A DNA stretch of 64,000 bases from Parasphingorhabdus sp. (GTDB lineage: Bacteria > Pseudomonadota > Alphaproteobacteria > Sphingomonadales > Sphingomonadaceae): contig JAUCYS010000014.1 of NCBI GenBank assembly GCA_030373505.1, positions 1 to 64,000 of the forward strand. The letters are read 5' to 3'. Both the position numbers and the translations under genes were made by a program. Below, one piece after another: positions 43,613 to 53,193 of the stretch. The notes below the pieces were generated by a model that saw only the letters and a program-made list of their open reading frames with translations, was not told the DNA's origin and ran no database searches. Numbering within the stretch: the first letter of the stretch is position 1; each line of letters starts with the position of its first letter.

Positions 43613-43642
43613 AAAATTGCGGCAAAAATGCCGCAATTTTTT
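43613..43642. terminator. Hairpin terminator between mucR and fur
   Basis: AAAATTGCGGCA (43613-43624), AAAA loop, TGCCGCAATTTT (43629-43640): a perfect 12-bp stem with A and T runs at both ends. It lies 24 bp after the mucR stop, reading leftward. Confidence 0.85.
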
Positions 43643-43665
43643 AATTCTGTGCAACCGAAACCGGC

Positions 43666-44082
43666 TTATTTCTTTTTGCCCTTTTTCTTGCCGAGACCAA
43701 TGGCCTTGGCAAGTTGACGGCGCTTTTCGGCATAATTGGGCGCGACCATCGGATAATCGTTGGGCAGTCCCCATTTTGCGCGATAGTCTTCGGGGGTCAT
43801 GCCATAATGGGTCATCAGGTGGCGCTTCAGCATTTTCAGCTTCTTGCCATCTTCGAGACAGACCACATAATCCGGCTTGATCGATGCCTTGATCGGAACC
43901 GCTGGCTCAGGCCGGGCCTGTTCCGCCGCTTGGCCCGAAAGACCCGCGAGCGCTCCATGAACGCTGCTAATGATAACCGGTAAATCCGATACCGCTACGC
44001 TATTGTTGCTTACATGTGCAGCAACAATGTCTGAAGTGAGCGTTATTAACGTCTCATTCAGAGCAATTTCTTCCTCTGTCAT
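43666..44082 (-). CDS. mucR: MucR/Ros-family transcriptional regulator
   Basis: A 138-aa DNA-binding protein. The Ros/MucR zinc-finger region shows YVVCLEDGKKLKMLKRHLMTHYG, then TPEDYRAKWGLP and YAEKRRQLAKAIGLG; the tail is Lys/Gly-rich (KKKGKKK). Only one Cys is seen in the finger, with His residues, so the Zn ligand set differs from Ros (C2H2), as in many MucR homologues. MucR acts as an H-NS-like silencer of AT-rich promoters in alphaproteobacteria. A terminator follows, and an AT-rich dyad lies 23 bp upstream of the start. Confidence 0.9.
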   Translation of the reverse strand: MTEEEIALNETLITLTSDIVAAHVSNNSVAVSDLPVIISSVHGALAGLSGQAAEQARPEPAVPIKASIKPDYVVCLEDGKKLKMLKRHLMTHYGMTPEDYRAKWGLPNDYPMVAPNYAEKRRQLAKAIGLGKKKGKKK

Positions 44083-44104
44083 ATTCTTCTACCTTATGTG
44101 CGAC

Positions 44105-44123
44105 CATTATATTTTTTATAATG
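44105..44123. promoter_or_regulatory. AT-rich dyad upstream of mucR
   Basis: CATTATA (44105-44111), five T, TATAATG (44117-44123): perfect 7-bp inverted repeat. On the minus strand it provides TATAAT as a -10 box 24 bp before the mucR start; no convincing -35 is seen. It could be an autoregulatory site. Confidence 0.4.
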
Positions 44124-44192
44124 CATATTTTGCGCGGTCGTATTTACACAATCCTGCCAAAGCTGCAACTGGCAAAGCAAATATCGATTAGT

Positions 44193-44696
44193 TTAAATGG
44201 TTAATGTTGCTTTGTAAGTAACCGCATCAAATTGCTCCATATTCGGACCGGTATAATAGGCCTTTCGCAAGCCAATTCGGTGGAAGCCGAATTTGGTATA
44301 GAGTTTTTCGGCGGGATTATCTGCCCTCATCTCGAGAAAAACAGACGCGACATCATCTGCACGGGCCGCTTTCAGCATGTAGTCGAGCAATAAATAACCA
44401 ATACCTTGGCCCTGGTATTCCGGAGCAACCGCAATCATCAGCAGTTCTTCCTCGTCAGCCGCCTGACGGCTGATGACAAAGCCGCAGGTCGTCTCGTCCC
44501 GAACGGCGATCAGCAATTTGGCAGAGGGCAGGGACAGCATCGACCGGCATTGGTGATGGTTCCATCCCTCGCCATATGTCTTGGGAAAAGCGCGATCCAT
44601 CACCTCCATGATCGCATTCAAATTGCTCAGGTCGCCTGACCGTATATCGGTGGGGCCAGAGCCATGCTCATCCCCGGTGCGATGGCGAGTAGCCAT
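44193..44696 (-). CDS. rimI: Ribosomal-protein-alanine N-acetyltransferase RimI
   Basis: A 167-aa GNAT acetyltransferase. The acetyl-CoA loop is VAPEYQGQGIGYLLLDYML (about 90-108), followed by VFLEMRADNPAEKLYTKFGFHRIGLRKAYY, typical of RimI (N-terminal acetylation of ribosomal protein S18). It lies 3 bp after tsaB on the same strand, the usual tsaB-rimI pairing. An N-terminal extension of about 20 residues is slightly longer than usual. Confidence 0.92.
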   Translation of the reverse strand: MATRHRTGDEHGSGPTDIRSGDLSNLNAIMEVMDRAFPKTYGEGWNHHQCRSMLSLPSAKLLIAVRDETTCGFVISRQAADEEELLMIAVAPEYQGQGIGYLLLDYMLKAARADDVASVFLEMRADNPAEKLYTKFGFHRIGLRKAYYTGPNMEQFDAVTYKATLTI

Positions 44697-44699
44697 CGC

Positions 44700-45329
44700 T
44701 CAGACGATTTTCGCTGGCTGGGCGTCTGGTTTACGCCCGTAATTTGGTCTGGCAGCTAGGTTTTTCATGTTGCCAGCCACTAAAGAGATATGCGCGGCAT
44801 TTGGCAATATCGAAAAATACGCATCGACAGATGTGGCCGCGGCCAGTTCTGATGCGGCAGAACCGGCGATGACGTCGCCCGCAACTTGGCCCGCCGCCTC
44901 GTCCGGCGTGAGCGTCGCAAATGGAGCGATCGGCTCGCCGGTGGCAGTAAAATTCTGCAGGAAATATTCGCCGTGACCTGCAAGCATTGCCACGCAGACC
45001 GGACGCGGGCTCTCCATCTGTTTCAGGGCCTGAGCGGCGACCAGCGAAAGGCAGCTATATCCGTGGATATCCGCGCCCCAGGCCAGGGCCAGAGCCTTTG
45101 CTGCGGATATGCCGATACGCACCCCGGTAAAGCTGCCCGGACCGCAATTGACGAGAATCCGGTCGGCCTTTCCCCGGTCGGGAAGGCCGGCAATGGCCGG
45201 AATCAGTTTTTCGGCATGGCCACGCCCGATTTCCGCATAGTCCGCAGCAATCAGCGCGCCATCCTCGAACAGGGCGACGGAACAGGCAACGGTAGCGGTA
45301 TCGATCGCGAGAAGGCGCTCGCCCATCAA
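44700..45329 (-). CDS. tsaB: tRNA threonylcarbamoyladenosine protein TsaB
   Basis: A 209-aa ASKHA-fold protein that pairs with TsaD and TsaE in t6A37 synthesis. Recognised by LLAIDTATVACSVAL, RGHAEKLIPAI and the GPGSFTGVRIGISAAKALA block. The start may be Met1 or Met2 (45329 or 45326). It sits 3 bp upstream of rimI and 4 bp after the nitroreductase end. Confidence 0.95.
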   Translation of the reverse strand: MMGERLLAIDTATVACSVALFEDGALIAADYAEIGRGHAEKLIPAIAGLPDRGKADRILVNCGPGSFTGVRIGISAAKALALAWGADIHGYSCLSLVAAQALKQMESPRPVCVAMLAGHGEYFLQNFTATGEPIAPFATLTPDEAAGQVAGDVIAGSAASELAAATSVDAYFSILPNAAHISLVAGNMKNLAARPNYGRKPDAQPAKIV

Positions 45330-45333
45330 CCGG

Positions 45334-45927
45334 TCAGATCAGACGGTTGAATGTATCGAATTCCGGGCGAGGGCTGCGATCAAAAATCGTCGAAGGATCA
45401 CCATAGCCCAGCGTGGAAATGAAGTTCGATTTGACATGGGGCCGATCGCCGAAAAATTCCTTGTCGACGGCTTCATTGTCAAAGCCGGACATCGGGCCGG
45501 TGTCGAGTCCGAGCGCCCGGGCGGCCAGGATAAAATAGGCTCCCTGGAGCGAACTGTTGCGCATCGCGTGGACCTTGCGGGCTTCGGGATCGCCCTCGAA
45601 CCAGCTTTTTGCATCCGCGTGGGGGAACAGTTCCGGCAGATGTTCGTGAAAATTCTGATCCATGCCGATGATGACCGCTGCCGGTGCTTTGCGGATTTTG
45701 TCCTGATTGCCTTCGGACGACAGGTCCGCCAGGCGATCGCGCGACTCTTGGCTGTGGCACCAGACAAGCCGGGCCGGCAGCATGTTCGCGCTGGTCGGAC
45801 CCATTTTCATCAGATTCCAGATAGCGTGAAGCTGATCCACCGATACAGGCTTGTCATGATATCCGTTGTAGGTGCGTGCTTCCAGAAAAAGCTGATCCAG
45901 CGCGGCTTGACCGAGGGGAGAATTCAT
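45334..45927 (-). CDS. Nitroreductase family protein (RutE/HadB-like)
   Basis: A 197-aa flavoprotein of the malonic-semialdehyde-reductase/nitroreductase subfamily. FMN-contact motifs: KMGPTSANMLPARLVW near the start, then SSLQGAYFILAARALGLDTGPMSGFD, and IGLGYGD replaced by ISTLGYGDPS. The start at 45927 has AAAGGA upstream; a longer frame overlaps nfuA. No pyrimidine-catabolism (rut) genes are nearby, so the physiological substrate is open. Confidence 0.88.
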   Translation of the reverse strand: MNSPLGQAALDQLFLEARTYNGYHDKPVSVDQLHAIWNLMKMGPTSANMLPARLVWCHSQESRDRLADLSSEGNQDKIRKAPAAVIIGMDQNFHEHLPELFPHADAKSWFEGDPEARKVHAMRNSSLQGAYFILAARALGLDTGPMSGFDNEAVDKEFFGDRPHVKSNFISTLGYGDPSTIFDRSPRPEFDTFNRLI

Positions 45928-45952
45928 CGTTTTTCCTTTGTTTTGCGGAGAT

Positions 45953-46525
45953 TTATGCGGCGCGAACGTCGGTAACCTCGGGAACATAATGTTTCAGAAG
46001 CGATTCGATACCATGTTTGAGCGTCGCTGTGGATGACGGGCAGCCGGCACAGGCACCCTGCATCTTGAGAAATACCGTGCCCTTGTTGAAGCCGCGATAG
46101 ATGATGTCGCCGCCGTCATTGGCAACCGCTGGCCGCACTCTGGTCTCGATCAGTTCCTTGATCTGGGCGACGATATCGGCATCTTCCGGATCGTCATGCA
46201 CTTCTTCTTCCGGGGGCACGACAATGGCGCCGGCAGTGCCCGGCTTGAAAAGCGGCAGTCCGGCGGAAAAATGATCAAGCAGAATGCTGAGTACCTGCGG
46301 TTTCTGTTCGCTCCAGTCGGCACCAGGTCCACATGTTACCGAGATGAAATCCGAACCGAAGAAAACGCCTGTCACATCGCCGAGCGTGAACAATGCTTCT
46401 GCGAGCGGCGAAACCTCGGCATCCTCCGGGGATGCAAAGTCACGGGTGCCGTCGGACATGACGGGCTGGCCCAGCAGGAATTTGAGCGTCGATGGGTTCG
46501 GTGTTTTTTCTGTTTCAATAAGCAT
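45953..46525 (-). CDS. nfuA: NfuA-type Fe-S cluster carrier
   Basis: A 190-aa protein with the Nfu N-terminal domain (MLIETEKTPNPSTLKFLLGQPV) and a C-terminal NifU-like scaffold (RPAVANDGGDIIYRG, then CAGCPSS with the cluster CxxC). It delivers 4Fe-4S clusters to apoproteins. First gene of the leftward nfuA-nitroreductase-tsaB-rimI run, divergent from the M16 protease. Confidence 0.95.
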   Translation of the reverse strand: MLIETEKTPNPSTLKFLLGQPVMSDGTRDFASPEDAEVSPLAEALFTLGDVTGVFFGSDFISVTCGPGADWSEQKPQVLSILLDHFSAGLPLFKPGTAGAIVVPPEEEVHDDPEDADIVAQIKELIETRVRPAVANDGGDIIYRGFNKGTVFLKMQGACAGCPSSTATLKHGIESLLKHYVPEVTDVRAA

Positions 46526-46649
46526 ATCTCGTATCTGGCGACTGTCAGCCGTTCAATCAAGGGCTAAACACACAAACCAGAGCGTTGCGACCCACGAAAC
46601 CGGGGAATATTCACTGGCCAGTAAGAATGGGCCTGCTTATATCCGCTGC

Positions 46650-49568
46650 ATGAAAATATTGATGCCATCTGTCGTTTCACCCCTGTCCTTTTTTGTGCTG
46701 CTTTTCTGCTTGCTTGCGATGCCCAATATGGCCCTTGCACAAGAGGGCGCGAATGATGACGATATCCCCTGGCTCTACAAGAATAGCGACATCCCCGTCG
46801 ACAGGAGCTGGACCTTCGGTGAACTGGACAATGGCATGCGCTATGCGGTCAAGCGCAATGGCGTGCCCCCGGGGCAGGTGTCTATCCGCTTGCGAGTCGA
46901 TGCCGGGTCGCTGATGGAGACCGAGGAAGAACAGGGATTTGCCCATTTCATGGAGCATCTGACCTTTCGCGGCTCGACTCATGTCCCGGACGGTGAGGCA
47001 AAACGGGTCTGGCAGCGTCTCGGCGCGACATTCGGCAGCGACAGCAATGCCGAAACCACGCCGACCCAGACCGTCTACAAGCTGGATCTGCCCAACGCCA
47101 CCGAGGCCAGTCTCGACGAGAGCCTGAAAATTCTGTCCGGTATGGTGCGTTCCCCGGGATTGAGCGTAACCGCCGTGAATGCGGAGCGTCCGGTGGTGCT
47201 GGCCGAATTGCGCGAGGGCGCCGGCCCGCAGATGAAAGTGCAGAACGCCACCCGGGAATTATTCTTCGCCGGCCAGCGCCTGGCCAACCGCGCGCCCATC
47301 GGTACGGTAGAAACCCTGAGCGCTGCGACGCCGCGGATGCTGCAATTGTTTCATCAGCGCTGGTATCGTCCCGAGCAAACGGTGATTGTGATCGCAGGCG
47401 ACGGTGATCCGGCCCTGTTCGAGGCTCTGCTCAACAAGCATTTTTCCCAATGGCAGGGAAAGGGCGAGCCAGGCACTGTTCCCGATTTCGGCGATCCGCA
47501 GGATATTTCCGACATCAGCCGAGTGGTGGTTGAGCCGACCTTGCCGCGCTTCATTTCGATGGTCGTTGCCCGGCCCTGGGAACAGGTCGACGATACAGTC
47601 GTCTACAATCAGCAGATATTGATAGACCTGCTGGCCCTGCAGATGATCAACCGCCGACTGGAAGCGCGAGCGAGGGCAGGCGGCAGCTATCTGCAGGCCA
47701 GCGTTGGCCAGGATGATGTCAGCCGCTCCATTGATGGCACCTTCATCAATATCGTGCCGCTGGGCGATGACTGGGAGGCCGCGCTCAATGATGTCCGGTC
47801 GGTTATCGCGGACGCTACAACCCGAGCTCCTTCGGAGGCGGATATCGCGCGCGAAATAGCGGAATTTGATGCCGCCCTGGCAATTGGTCTGGAAAGCTAT
47901 CAGACCGAGGCGGCGCGAAAACAGGCCGACAATATTATCAATGCTGTCGACATTCGCGAAACCGTTGCGACGCCGCAAGTTGCACTCGATATATTCCGCG
48001 CAATGCGGGACCTTTACACGCCGCAGCGGCTGCTCGAATCGACCCGCAAACTGTTTTCTGGCGTTTCTACCCGTGCCTTGCTTACGTCCCCGGACGCGAT
48101 TGACAACGGAACGGCCCGTCTGGCCACAGCGTTGCGGAGCAGCGTCGAAGCGGCCAGCGACGTGCGCGTTGCGCAATCCGATATCGGATTTGAGGCACTG
48201 AAAAAGATTGGCAAAAAAGGGGCGATCAAATCGTCCCGGATCATCGAGCGCTTCGAGGTCGAACAGCTGGAACTGACCAATGGTGTCAGGGTGCTGCTGT
48301 TCCCGAACACGGCGGAGCGCAACAAGATCATGGTCAACGCCCGTTTCGGCCACGGCTATAGCGGCCTGCCTTCCGGTCATGAAACGCTGGCCTGGTCAGG
48401 CGGCATGGCGCTGATGGCCAGCGGCGTGGGCGATCTCGGCCAGGAGGATCTCGACAAAATCACCACCGGCCGCAGGATCGGACTGGGTTTCGACATCGAT
48501 AATGACGCGTTCGAGATTACGGCCGATACGCGGCCGTCCGATCTCGAAGACCAGTTGCACCTGATCGCGGCAAAGCTGGCGTTCCCGCGCTGGGACGCGG
48601 CGCCCGTTATCCGCAGCAAGGCAGCGGCGCTGATCGGCTATGACAGTTTCTCAGCATCTCCACAGGCTGTTCTGGAACGTGATCTGGAATGGCTGGTGCG
48701 CGGCAAGGACCCTCGCTGGAAGACGCCAGACAAGGCCGATTTCAGCGAGCTGACTGCCGAAAGTTTCCGGCAGTTCTGGGAGCCGATACTCGCCAGCGGA
48801 CCGATCGAGCTGATGCTGTTCGGCGATTTCGACCGGGACCAGGCAGTGGAATCGATCCTCAAGACATTCGGCGCACTGAAAAGCCGGGAGTCAAAGCCTC
48901 TTCCTGTCGACGCAAAATCGCCCGAGTTCCCCGGGCCGCAGGCTGGTCCGGAAATTCTGGTTCACAAGGGTGACAAGGACCAGGCCGCCGCGATGGTGGC
49001 ATGGCCGACCGGCGGTGGATTGGAGTCTATCAGGGAAAGCAGAAAGCTCGAGGTGCTGACGTCGATTTTCAATGACCGCCTGTTCGAAATTCTCCGTTCG
49101 CAGCAGGGCGCAAGCTACAGCCCGCAGGTGGTCAACAGCTGGCCCGTCGAGTTTGAATCGGGCGGCTATATTGGCGCGCAAAGCCAGCTAACCCCGGACA
49201 ATATCGACCGTTTCTACATGGTCGTGGAAATGATCGCCAAGAATCTGCGGGAGAAACCGGTTAGCACGGATGAATTGAAGCGGGTGGTGGAACCCCTGCG
49301 GCAGCTGATCGCCCGAGCCAGCAGCGGCAATAGTTTCTGGATGAGCCAGATGGAAGGCGCGAGTTTCAATCCGCAGAAATTTGTCGCGCTGCAAAGTCTG
49401 CTCAGCGACTATACGGTGATTACGCCAGAGGAAGTGCAGGCGCTGGCCCTCAAATATCTGGATGACAAAAAGGAATGGAAACTGGTTGTCCTTCCCGAAT
49501 CCAGCCGCCTCGCTGCCAATGACAATGAGCCTGTGACGAAACCTCTGGAGGCTGCTGCCAGCAACTAG
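46650..49568 (+). CDS. Periplasmic M16-family zinc metalloprotease
   Basis: A 972-aa exported peptidase of the PqqL/pitrilysin type, with four half-domains. Signal peptide (about 1-30, ending ALA); inverted zinc motif HFMEH (His99, Glu102, His103), with the third ligand Glu expected in the following AELREG region. The second M16 half begins around IERFEVEQLELTNGVRVLLFP and lacks HxxEH, as usual. The start is not backed by a clear ribosome-binding site; ATG at 46662 is possible. It ends in a 4-bp convergent overlap with the next gene. Substrate unknown. Confidence 0.9.
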   Translation: MKILMPSVVSPLSFFVLLFCLLAMPNMALAQEGANDDDIPWLYKNSDIPVDRSWTFGELDNGMRYAVKRNGVPPGQVSIRLRVDAGSLMETEEEQGFAHFMEHLTFRGSTHVPDGEAKRVWQRLGATFGSDSNAETTPTQTVYKLDLPNATEASLDESLKILSGMVRSPGLSVTAVNAERPVVLAELREGAGPQMKVQNATRELFFAGQRLANRAPIGTVETLSAATPRMLQLFHQRWYRPEQTVIVIAGDGDPALFEALLNKHFSQWQGKGEPGTVPDFGDPQDISDISRVVVEPTLPRFISMVVARPWEQVDDTVVYNQQILIDLLALQMINRRLEARARAGGSYLQASVGQDDVSRSIDGTFINIVPLGDDWEAALNDVRSVIADATTRAPSEADIAREIAEFDAALAIGLESYQTEAARKQADNIINAVDIRETVATPQVALDIFRAMRDLYTPQRLLESTRKLFSGVSTRALLTSPDAIDNGTARLATALRSSVEAASDVRVAQSDIGFEALKKIGKKGAIKSSRIIERFEVEQLELTNGVRVLLFPNTAERNKIMVNARFGHGYSGLPSGHETLAWSGGMALMASGVGDLGQEDLDKITTGRRIGLGFDIDNDAFEITADTRPSDLEDQLHLIAAKLAFPRWDAAPVIRSKAAALIGYDSFSASPQAVLERDLEWLVRGKDPRWKTPDKADFSELTAESFRQFWEPILASGPIELMLFGDFDRDQAVESILKTFGALKSRESKPLPVDAKSPEFPGPQAGPEILVHKGDKDQAAAMVAWPTGGGLESIRESRKLEVLTSIFNDRLFEILRSQQGASYSPQVVNSWPVEFESGGYIGAQSQLTPDNIDRFYMVVEMIAKNLREKPVSTDELKRVVEPLRQLIARASSGNSFWMSQMEGASFNPQKFVALQSLLSDYTVITPEEVQALALKYLDDKKEWKLVVLPESSRLAANDNEPVTKPLEAAASN

Positions 49569-50203
49569 CTCCTGGTCGAGTCCACGAGCGCCAGTATCTG
49601 GGCGTTACTGGGCCGTTTCGTGTAATCACCGGACACCGATTTTGCGAGGACCCTGCCGGTCCTGTCGATCAGATATACCGATGCATAGGGCACGCCGACC
49701 GCGCGACCTTCGGTATATTGCGGATCGCGCAATCCAAAGGCGTCGATCACCGACGAGGACTGATCGGACAGCATTTCATATTGCAGCTTGTGGTTGCTGA
49801 TGAAGCGATCCTGCTGTTCCGGGCTGTCATAGCTGAGGCCATAGAGAGCATAGCCACGATCCTTCAGATCGCCAACGAGTGCGTTGATCGACTTCAATTG
49901 CGTCTGGCAATAAGGGCACCATTCGACCGAGCGGGTGAAGACAATCAGGGCAGGGCCGTTCTCCAGGATCTGGCCCAATGTGGTTTCGCGCCCCTTGGCC
50001 AGCAAACCGGTCGTCAAGGGAACCTGCTCTCCAACCGCCAGTCCGGCCCCAATGCTTTCCGCTGCGGTAATGGGAGCAAGGACCGGTTGTGGCGTGCTTC
50101 CGACCGCGTCGCTGTTTCCGGAGCCCTCTCCGGAAGCCGGCTCGGAACAGGCAGAAAGCGTCACCGCCGCTGCGGCAGACAAGAGCAAGATTGTACGTTT
50201 CAT
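49565..50203 (-). CDS. Peroxiredoxin/thioredoxin-fold lipoprotein
   Basis: A 212-aa lipoprotein: lipobox LSAC (Cys19), a low-complexity linker, then an AhpC/TSA-like thioredoxin fold with FTRSVEWCPYCQTQL (redox CPYC, about 95-98), YGLSYDSPEQQDRF and GVPYASVYLIDRTG. Probably a periplasmic thiol oxidoreductase or peroxidase; the CxxC arrangement differs from the single peroxidatic Cys of classic AhpC. Convergent with the M16 protease gene, overlapping by 4 bp. Confidence 0.82.
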   Translation of the reverse strand: MKRTILLLSAAAAVTLSACSEPASGEGSGNSDAVGSTPQPVLAPITAAESIGAGLAVGEQVPLTTGLLAKGRETTLGQILENGPALIVFTRSVEWCPYCQTQLKSINALVGDLKDRGYALYGLSYDSPEQQDRFISNHKLQYEMLSDQSSSVIDAFGLRDPQYTEGRAVGVPYASVYLIDRTGRVLAKSVSGDYTKRPSNAQILALVDSTRS

Positions 50204-50339
50204 GACGGAATTCCCTCTGCTAACTCTGCAGGGGTTCGCTGTTCAGAACGGTTTCGTTACAGGCCGGGAGAATGATTACGCAATTTGTACACTCGTCACG
50301 CGAGCGTGGCCGAGCCGAATCGCGGCTCGGCTTGCATCG

Positions 50340-51662
50340 TCACAAAACATATTTGGACAGGTCGGTATCCTTGGCCACGTCGGACAGCTGTTTCTCGACA
50401 TAGGCCTTGTCGATACTGATTTCCTCGCCGACGCGATCCTCTGCGGTGAAGCTGATTTCCTCGAGCAGCTTCTCCATTACAGTCTGGAGCCGCCGTGCGC
50501 CGATATTTTCGACCGTCTCGTTGACGTTGGCTGCAATCTCGGCAAGCTTTTCGATGGCGTCCGCGGTGATGCTGACCTTGACATCTTCGGTGCCGAGAAG
50601 CGCAATATATTGCTCCGGCAAATTGGCTCTGGTTTCGGTCAATATCCGGACGAAGTCCGCTTCGGTGAGCGCGCGTAATTCCACTCTGATCGGCAAACGA
50701 CCCTGCAATTCCGGCAGCATGTCACTGGGCTTGGAGATCGAAAAGGCACCGGATGCGATGAACAGGATATGGTCGGTTTTCATCGGCCCATATTTGGTTG
50801 CAACCGTTGTTCCTTCGATCAGGGGCAAAAGATCGCGCTGGACGCCTTCCCGGCTGACCGATCCGCCACGCATGTCGCTGACCGCGATCTTGTCGATTTC
50901 ATCCAGAAAGACAATGCCGTTGGACTCGGCGTCAATGATCGCTGCTCGCGAGATGTCTTCATCGTCCAGGCGTTTGTCGGATTCTTCTTCGACCAGCTTG
51001 TCCCAGGCATCCGCGACGCGCATCTTCCTCCGCTTCAGGCGGTTCTGGTTCAGGGCCTTGCCCATCATGTCGGAGAGGTTGATCATCCCGACCTGTCCGC
51101 CCATGCCGGGGATGTCCATCGGCATATTCGGTGTATCTTCCACCTCGATTTCAATCTCGGTGTCGTTCATATGATTGTCGACCACCCGCTGGCGAAAGCT
51201 TTCGCGGGTCGCTTCGCTGGCATTTTCGCCGCACAATACATCGAGCAGCCGTTTCATCGCCGCTTCCGCCGCGGCCTCGTGCACGGCCTGGCGCCGGCGT
51301 TCGCGCTCCAGCCGGACCGCTTCTTCTGCCAGATCGCGGGCGATCTGCTCGACATCGCGACCGACATAGCCGACTTCGGTAAATTTCGTCGCTTCCACCT
51401 TGATAAAGGGAGCATCGGCGAGCTTTGCTAGGCGCCGGGAAATTTCGGTCTTGCCGCAACCGGTGGGGCCGATCATCAGGATATTTTTGGGCGTGACCTC
51501 ATCACGCAGTTCGGCCGGAAGCCTCTGTCGGCGCCAGCGGTTGCGCAACGCCACGGCCACGGCACGTTTGGCGTCTTGCTGTCCGATAATATGTTCGTCC
51601 AGCGCCTTGACGATGGCTTTTGGGGTCAGATTCGCCTGCATGCTCAGTTTCTCTTCATTCAT
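50340..51662 (-). CDS. hslU: ATP-dependent protease ATPase subunit HslU
   Basis: A 440-aa AAA+ unfoldase for Hsl[18 protein letters not shown] at the start, Walker [11 protein letters not shown] (about 61-70), the family motif [26 protein letters not shown], Walker [13 protein letters not shown], and a C-terminus ending DLSKYVL that docks into HslV. Met1 at 51662 or Met8 at 51641 may be the start. It follows hslV by 20 bp. Confidence 0.97.
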   Translation of the reverse strand: MNEEKLSMQANLTPKAIVKALDEHIIGQQDAKRAVAVALRNRWRRQRLPAELRDEVTPKNILMIGPTGCGKTEISRRLAKLADAPFIKVEATKFTEVGYVGRDVEQIARDLAEEAVRLERERRRQAVHEAAAEAAMKRLLDVLCGENASEATRESFRQRVVDNHMNDTEIEIEVEDTPNMPMDIPGMGGQVGMINLSDMMGKALNQNRLKRRKMRVADAWDKLVEEESDKRLDDEDISRAAIIDAESNGIVFLDEIDKIAVSDMRGGSVSREGVQRDLLPLIEGTTVATKYGPMKTDHILFIASGAFSISKPSDMLPELQGRLPIRVELRALTEADFVRILTETRANLPEQYIALLGTEDVKVSITADAIEKLAEIAANVNETVENIGARRLQTVMEKLLEEISFTAEDRVGEEISIDKAYVEKQLSDVAKDTDLSKYVL

Positions 51663-51682
51663 AGGTTCGGGGCCGACTGGCG

Positions 51683-52249
51683 CTAGTTTTCGCTGTCGAG
51701 CGTCTCGATCGTGATCTGGTCATTGGTGTAGACACAAATTTCAGCAGCGATTTCCATCGCCTTTCTGGCCAGCTTCTCGGCGTCCTGCTCGTAATCCATC
51801 AGCGCACGGGCTGCAGAAAGGGCAAAATTGCCGCCGGATCCGATCGCGGCAATTCCCTCGTTCGGTTCCAGTACATCGCCATTGCCGGTCAGAATCAGGG
51901 TGATATCCTTGTCGGCCACGATCATCAGTGCTTCCAGATTGCGGAGATATTTGTCCGTCCGCCAGTCTTTCGCAAGTTCGACGGCCGCGCGCATCAGCTG
52001 GCCGCTATGCCGCTCCAGTTTCGCTTCCAGCCGTTCGAACAGCGTGAAGGCATCCGCAGTGGCGCCGGCAAAGCCGCCGATCACCGAGCCGTCGTGCAAC
52101 TGCCGGACCTTGCGGGCATTCTGTTTCATGACGGTTTGTCCCATCGACACCTGGCCGTCGCCGACCACGACGACCTTGCCGTTTCTTCTTACCGATAGGA
52201 TGGTTGTGCCGTGCCATTGCACCAGGCCATGTTGCTGATTTTCTGTCAT
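51683..52249 (-). CDS. hslV: ATP-dependent protease peptidase subunit HslV
   Basis: A 188-aa N-terminal-nucleophile protease. The propeptide of about 14 residues ([14 protein letters not shown]) is followed by [21 protein letters not shown]; the first Thr is the catalytic residue after processing. [14 protein letters not shown] and the C-terminal [10 protein letters not shown] are typical. The start at 52249 is preferred over an open frame to 52309. Gene order hslV-hslU is standard. Confidence 0.96.
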   Translation of the reverse strand: MTENQQHGLVQWHGTTILSVRRNGKVVVVGDGQVSMGQTVMKQNARKVRQLHDGSVIGGFAGATADAFTLFERLEAKLERHSGQLMRAAVELAKDWRTDKYLRNLEALMIVADKDITLILTGNGDVLEPNEGIAAIGSGGNFALSAARALMDYEQDAEKLARKAMEIAAEICVYTNDQITIETLDSEN

Positions 52250-52361
52250 GAAACGGGATATGGGTAATCGGGTGCGGATGTGCAACCAAAGGCTTTGCTG
52301 ACAGCGCAATGATTGGAAATTCTATCTCAAATACAGCGCTTTTTCCCTTAAGGGAGGCAAA

Positions 52362-52392
52362 AAAAATGGCGACCAAATTGGCCGCCATTTTT
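52362..52392. terminator. Hairpin terminator between hslV and the 79-aa gene
   Basis: AAAAATGGCG (52362-52371) pairs with CGCCATTTTT (52383-52392) around an 11-nt loop. It lies 20 bp after the leftward gene ending at 52413. Confidence 0.75.
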
Positions 52393-52412
52393 AAATAAAT
52401 GCCTGAACAGGT

Positions 52413-52652
52413 TCAGGGTGAAGTTGGCGTGTCGTCGCTGCCGTCGGCTGCGATCACGATGCCGCCGATAACTGCTGCTGCAGCGAGGATTGCGATAATG
52501 ATACCGGATCCACCTTCAACGTCATTTTCGCCTTCGACAGCGGCGCTGGTGCGTGCAACCGACGAAACAGGCTGTGCAGCCTGTGCCAGAACAGGTGCAC
52601 TTACAAGCGATGCGGCTGCGGCTGCAGCCATTCCAATTTTACCGAAACGCAT
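52413..52652 (-). CDS. Small secreted/membrane protein of unknown function
   Basis: A 79-aa protein: signal peptide (1-23, ending VLA), a short Ser/Ala-rich linker, an acidic EGENDVEGG, a glycine/alanine/isoleucine TM segment (GIIIAILAAAAVIGGIVIA, about 49-67) and a short acidic tail. Proteins of this size and layout are frequent in sphingomonads without known function. AAGGAG lies just upstream of the start. It has its own terminator. Confidence 0.65.
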   Translation of the reverse strand: MRFGKIGMAAAAAASLVSAPVLAQAAQPVSSVARTSAAVEGENDVEGGSGIIIAILAAAAVIGGIVIAADGSDDTPTSP

Positions 52653-52956
52653 ATTTAGCTCCTTCAGGGTTTTCGCATTTCATTCAATACAGGTGAGTAA
52701 GTGACACAATAGGATGCTGAAATCAACCACCATATTGATAACAACGACGATCTTGGACTTTCGTTGCAAAGATCACACAGATTCCTGTTTTGCATACATA
52801 AAATCGGCTTCCGGCAGCCTCGGCCGACGCCTCCCAATTTGTTAACCCGCGGCACTGGAACTGCCTCATTTCCAGGCCTGTTCCAATTCAAGACGTTAAC
52901 CATCGAAACCAAATTTCTGCTGGCAAACATGTGTAACAAATTGTTAACCAATCGAC
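52653..52956. other. Intergenic region
   Basis: About 300 bp. It should hold the promoter of the 79-aa gene. TTGTTAACC occurs twice (about 52839 and 52940) and TTAACCAT once, but I could not assign a regulator. No gene seen. Confidence 0.4.
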
Positions 52957-53175
52957 ATGAACAGAGAAAGATCGAGCCCGCTTGTTTTTCGCGAAGAAGA
53001 GATAAGCCATCCGTTTCGGCAGCGCTTGCCAACGACCATGATAAAAATCGCAAAGGAACAACAGGAATTGGACAGCGCAGCCGTGCCCAAGGCTGGCGGG
53101 ATTGGTGATGACGCAAGCCTGTTCGTGCTGAGCTTCCTCGCGTTCTTCACTGCCTTTTACACGTTTATTTTCTGA
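52957..53175 (+). CDS. Small C-terminally anchored protein (uncertain)
   Basis: A 72-aa frame: a charged N-terminal half with many Arg/Glu, then a C-terminal hydrophobic segment SLFVLSFLAFFTAFYTFIF, as in tail-anchored small proteins. No convincing ribosome-binding site precedes either ATG (52957 or 53038). It could be real or chance; the hydrophobic tail and the gap between genes favour a real gene weakly. Confidence 0.35.
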   Translation: MNRERSSPLVFREEEISHPFRQRLPTTMIKIAKEQQELDSAAVPKAGGIGDDASLFVLSFLAFFTAFYTFIF

Positions 53176-53193
53176 CCCTGGATTCTCCGCCGG

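Noticed and set aside
46284..46649. 122-codon extension of the M16 protease
   Set aside because: It lies antisense to nfuA and precedes a clear signal peptide at 46650.
52653..52956. TTAACC-type sites as CtrA targets
   Set aside because: Single half-site-like matches only; no TTAA-N7-TTAA pair, so not distinguishable from chance.
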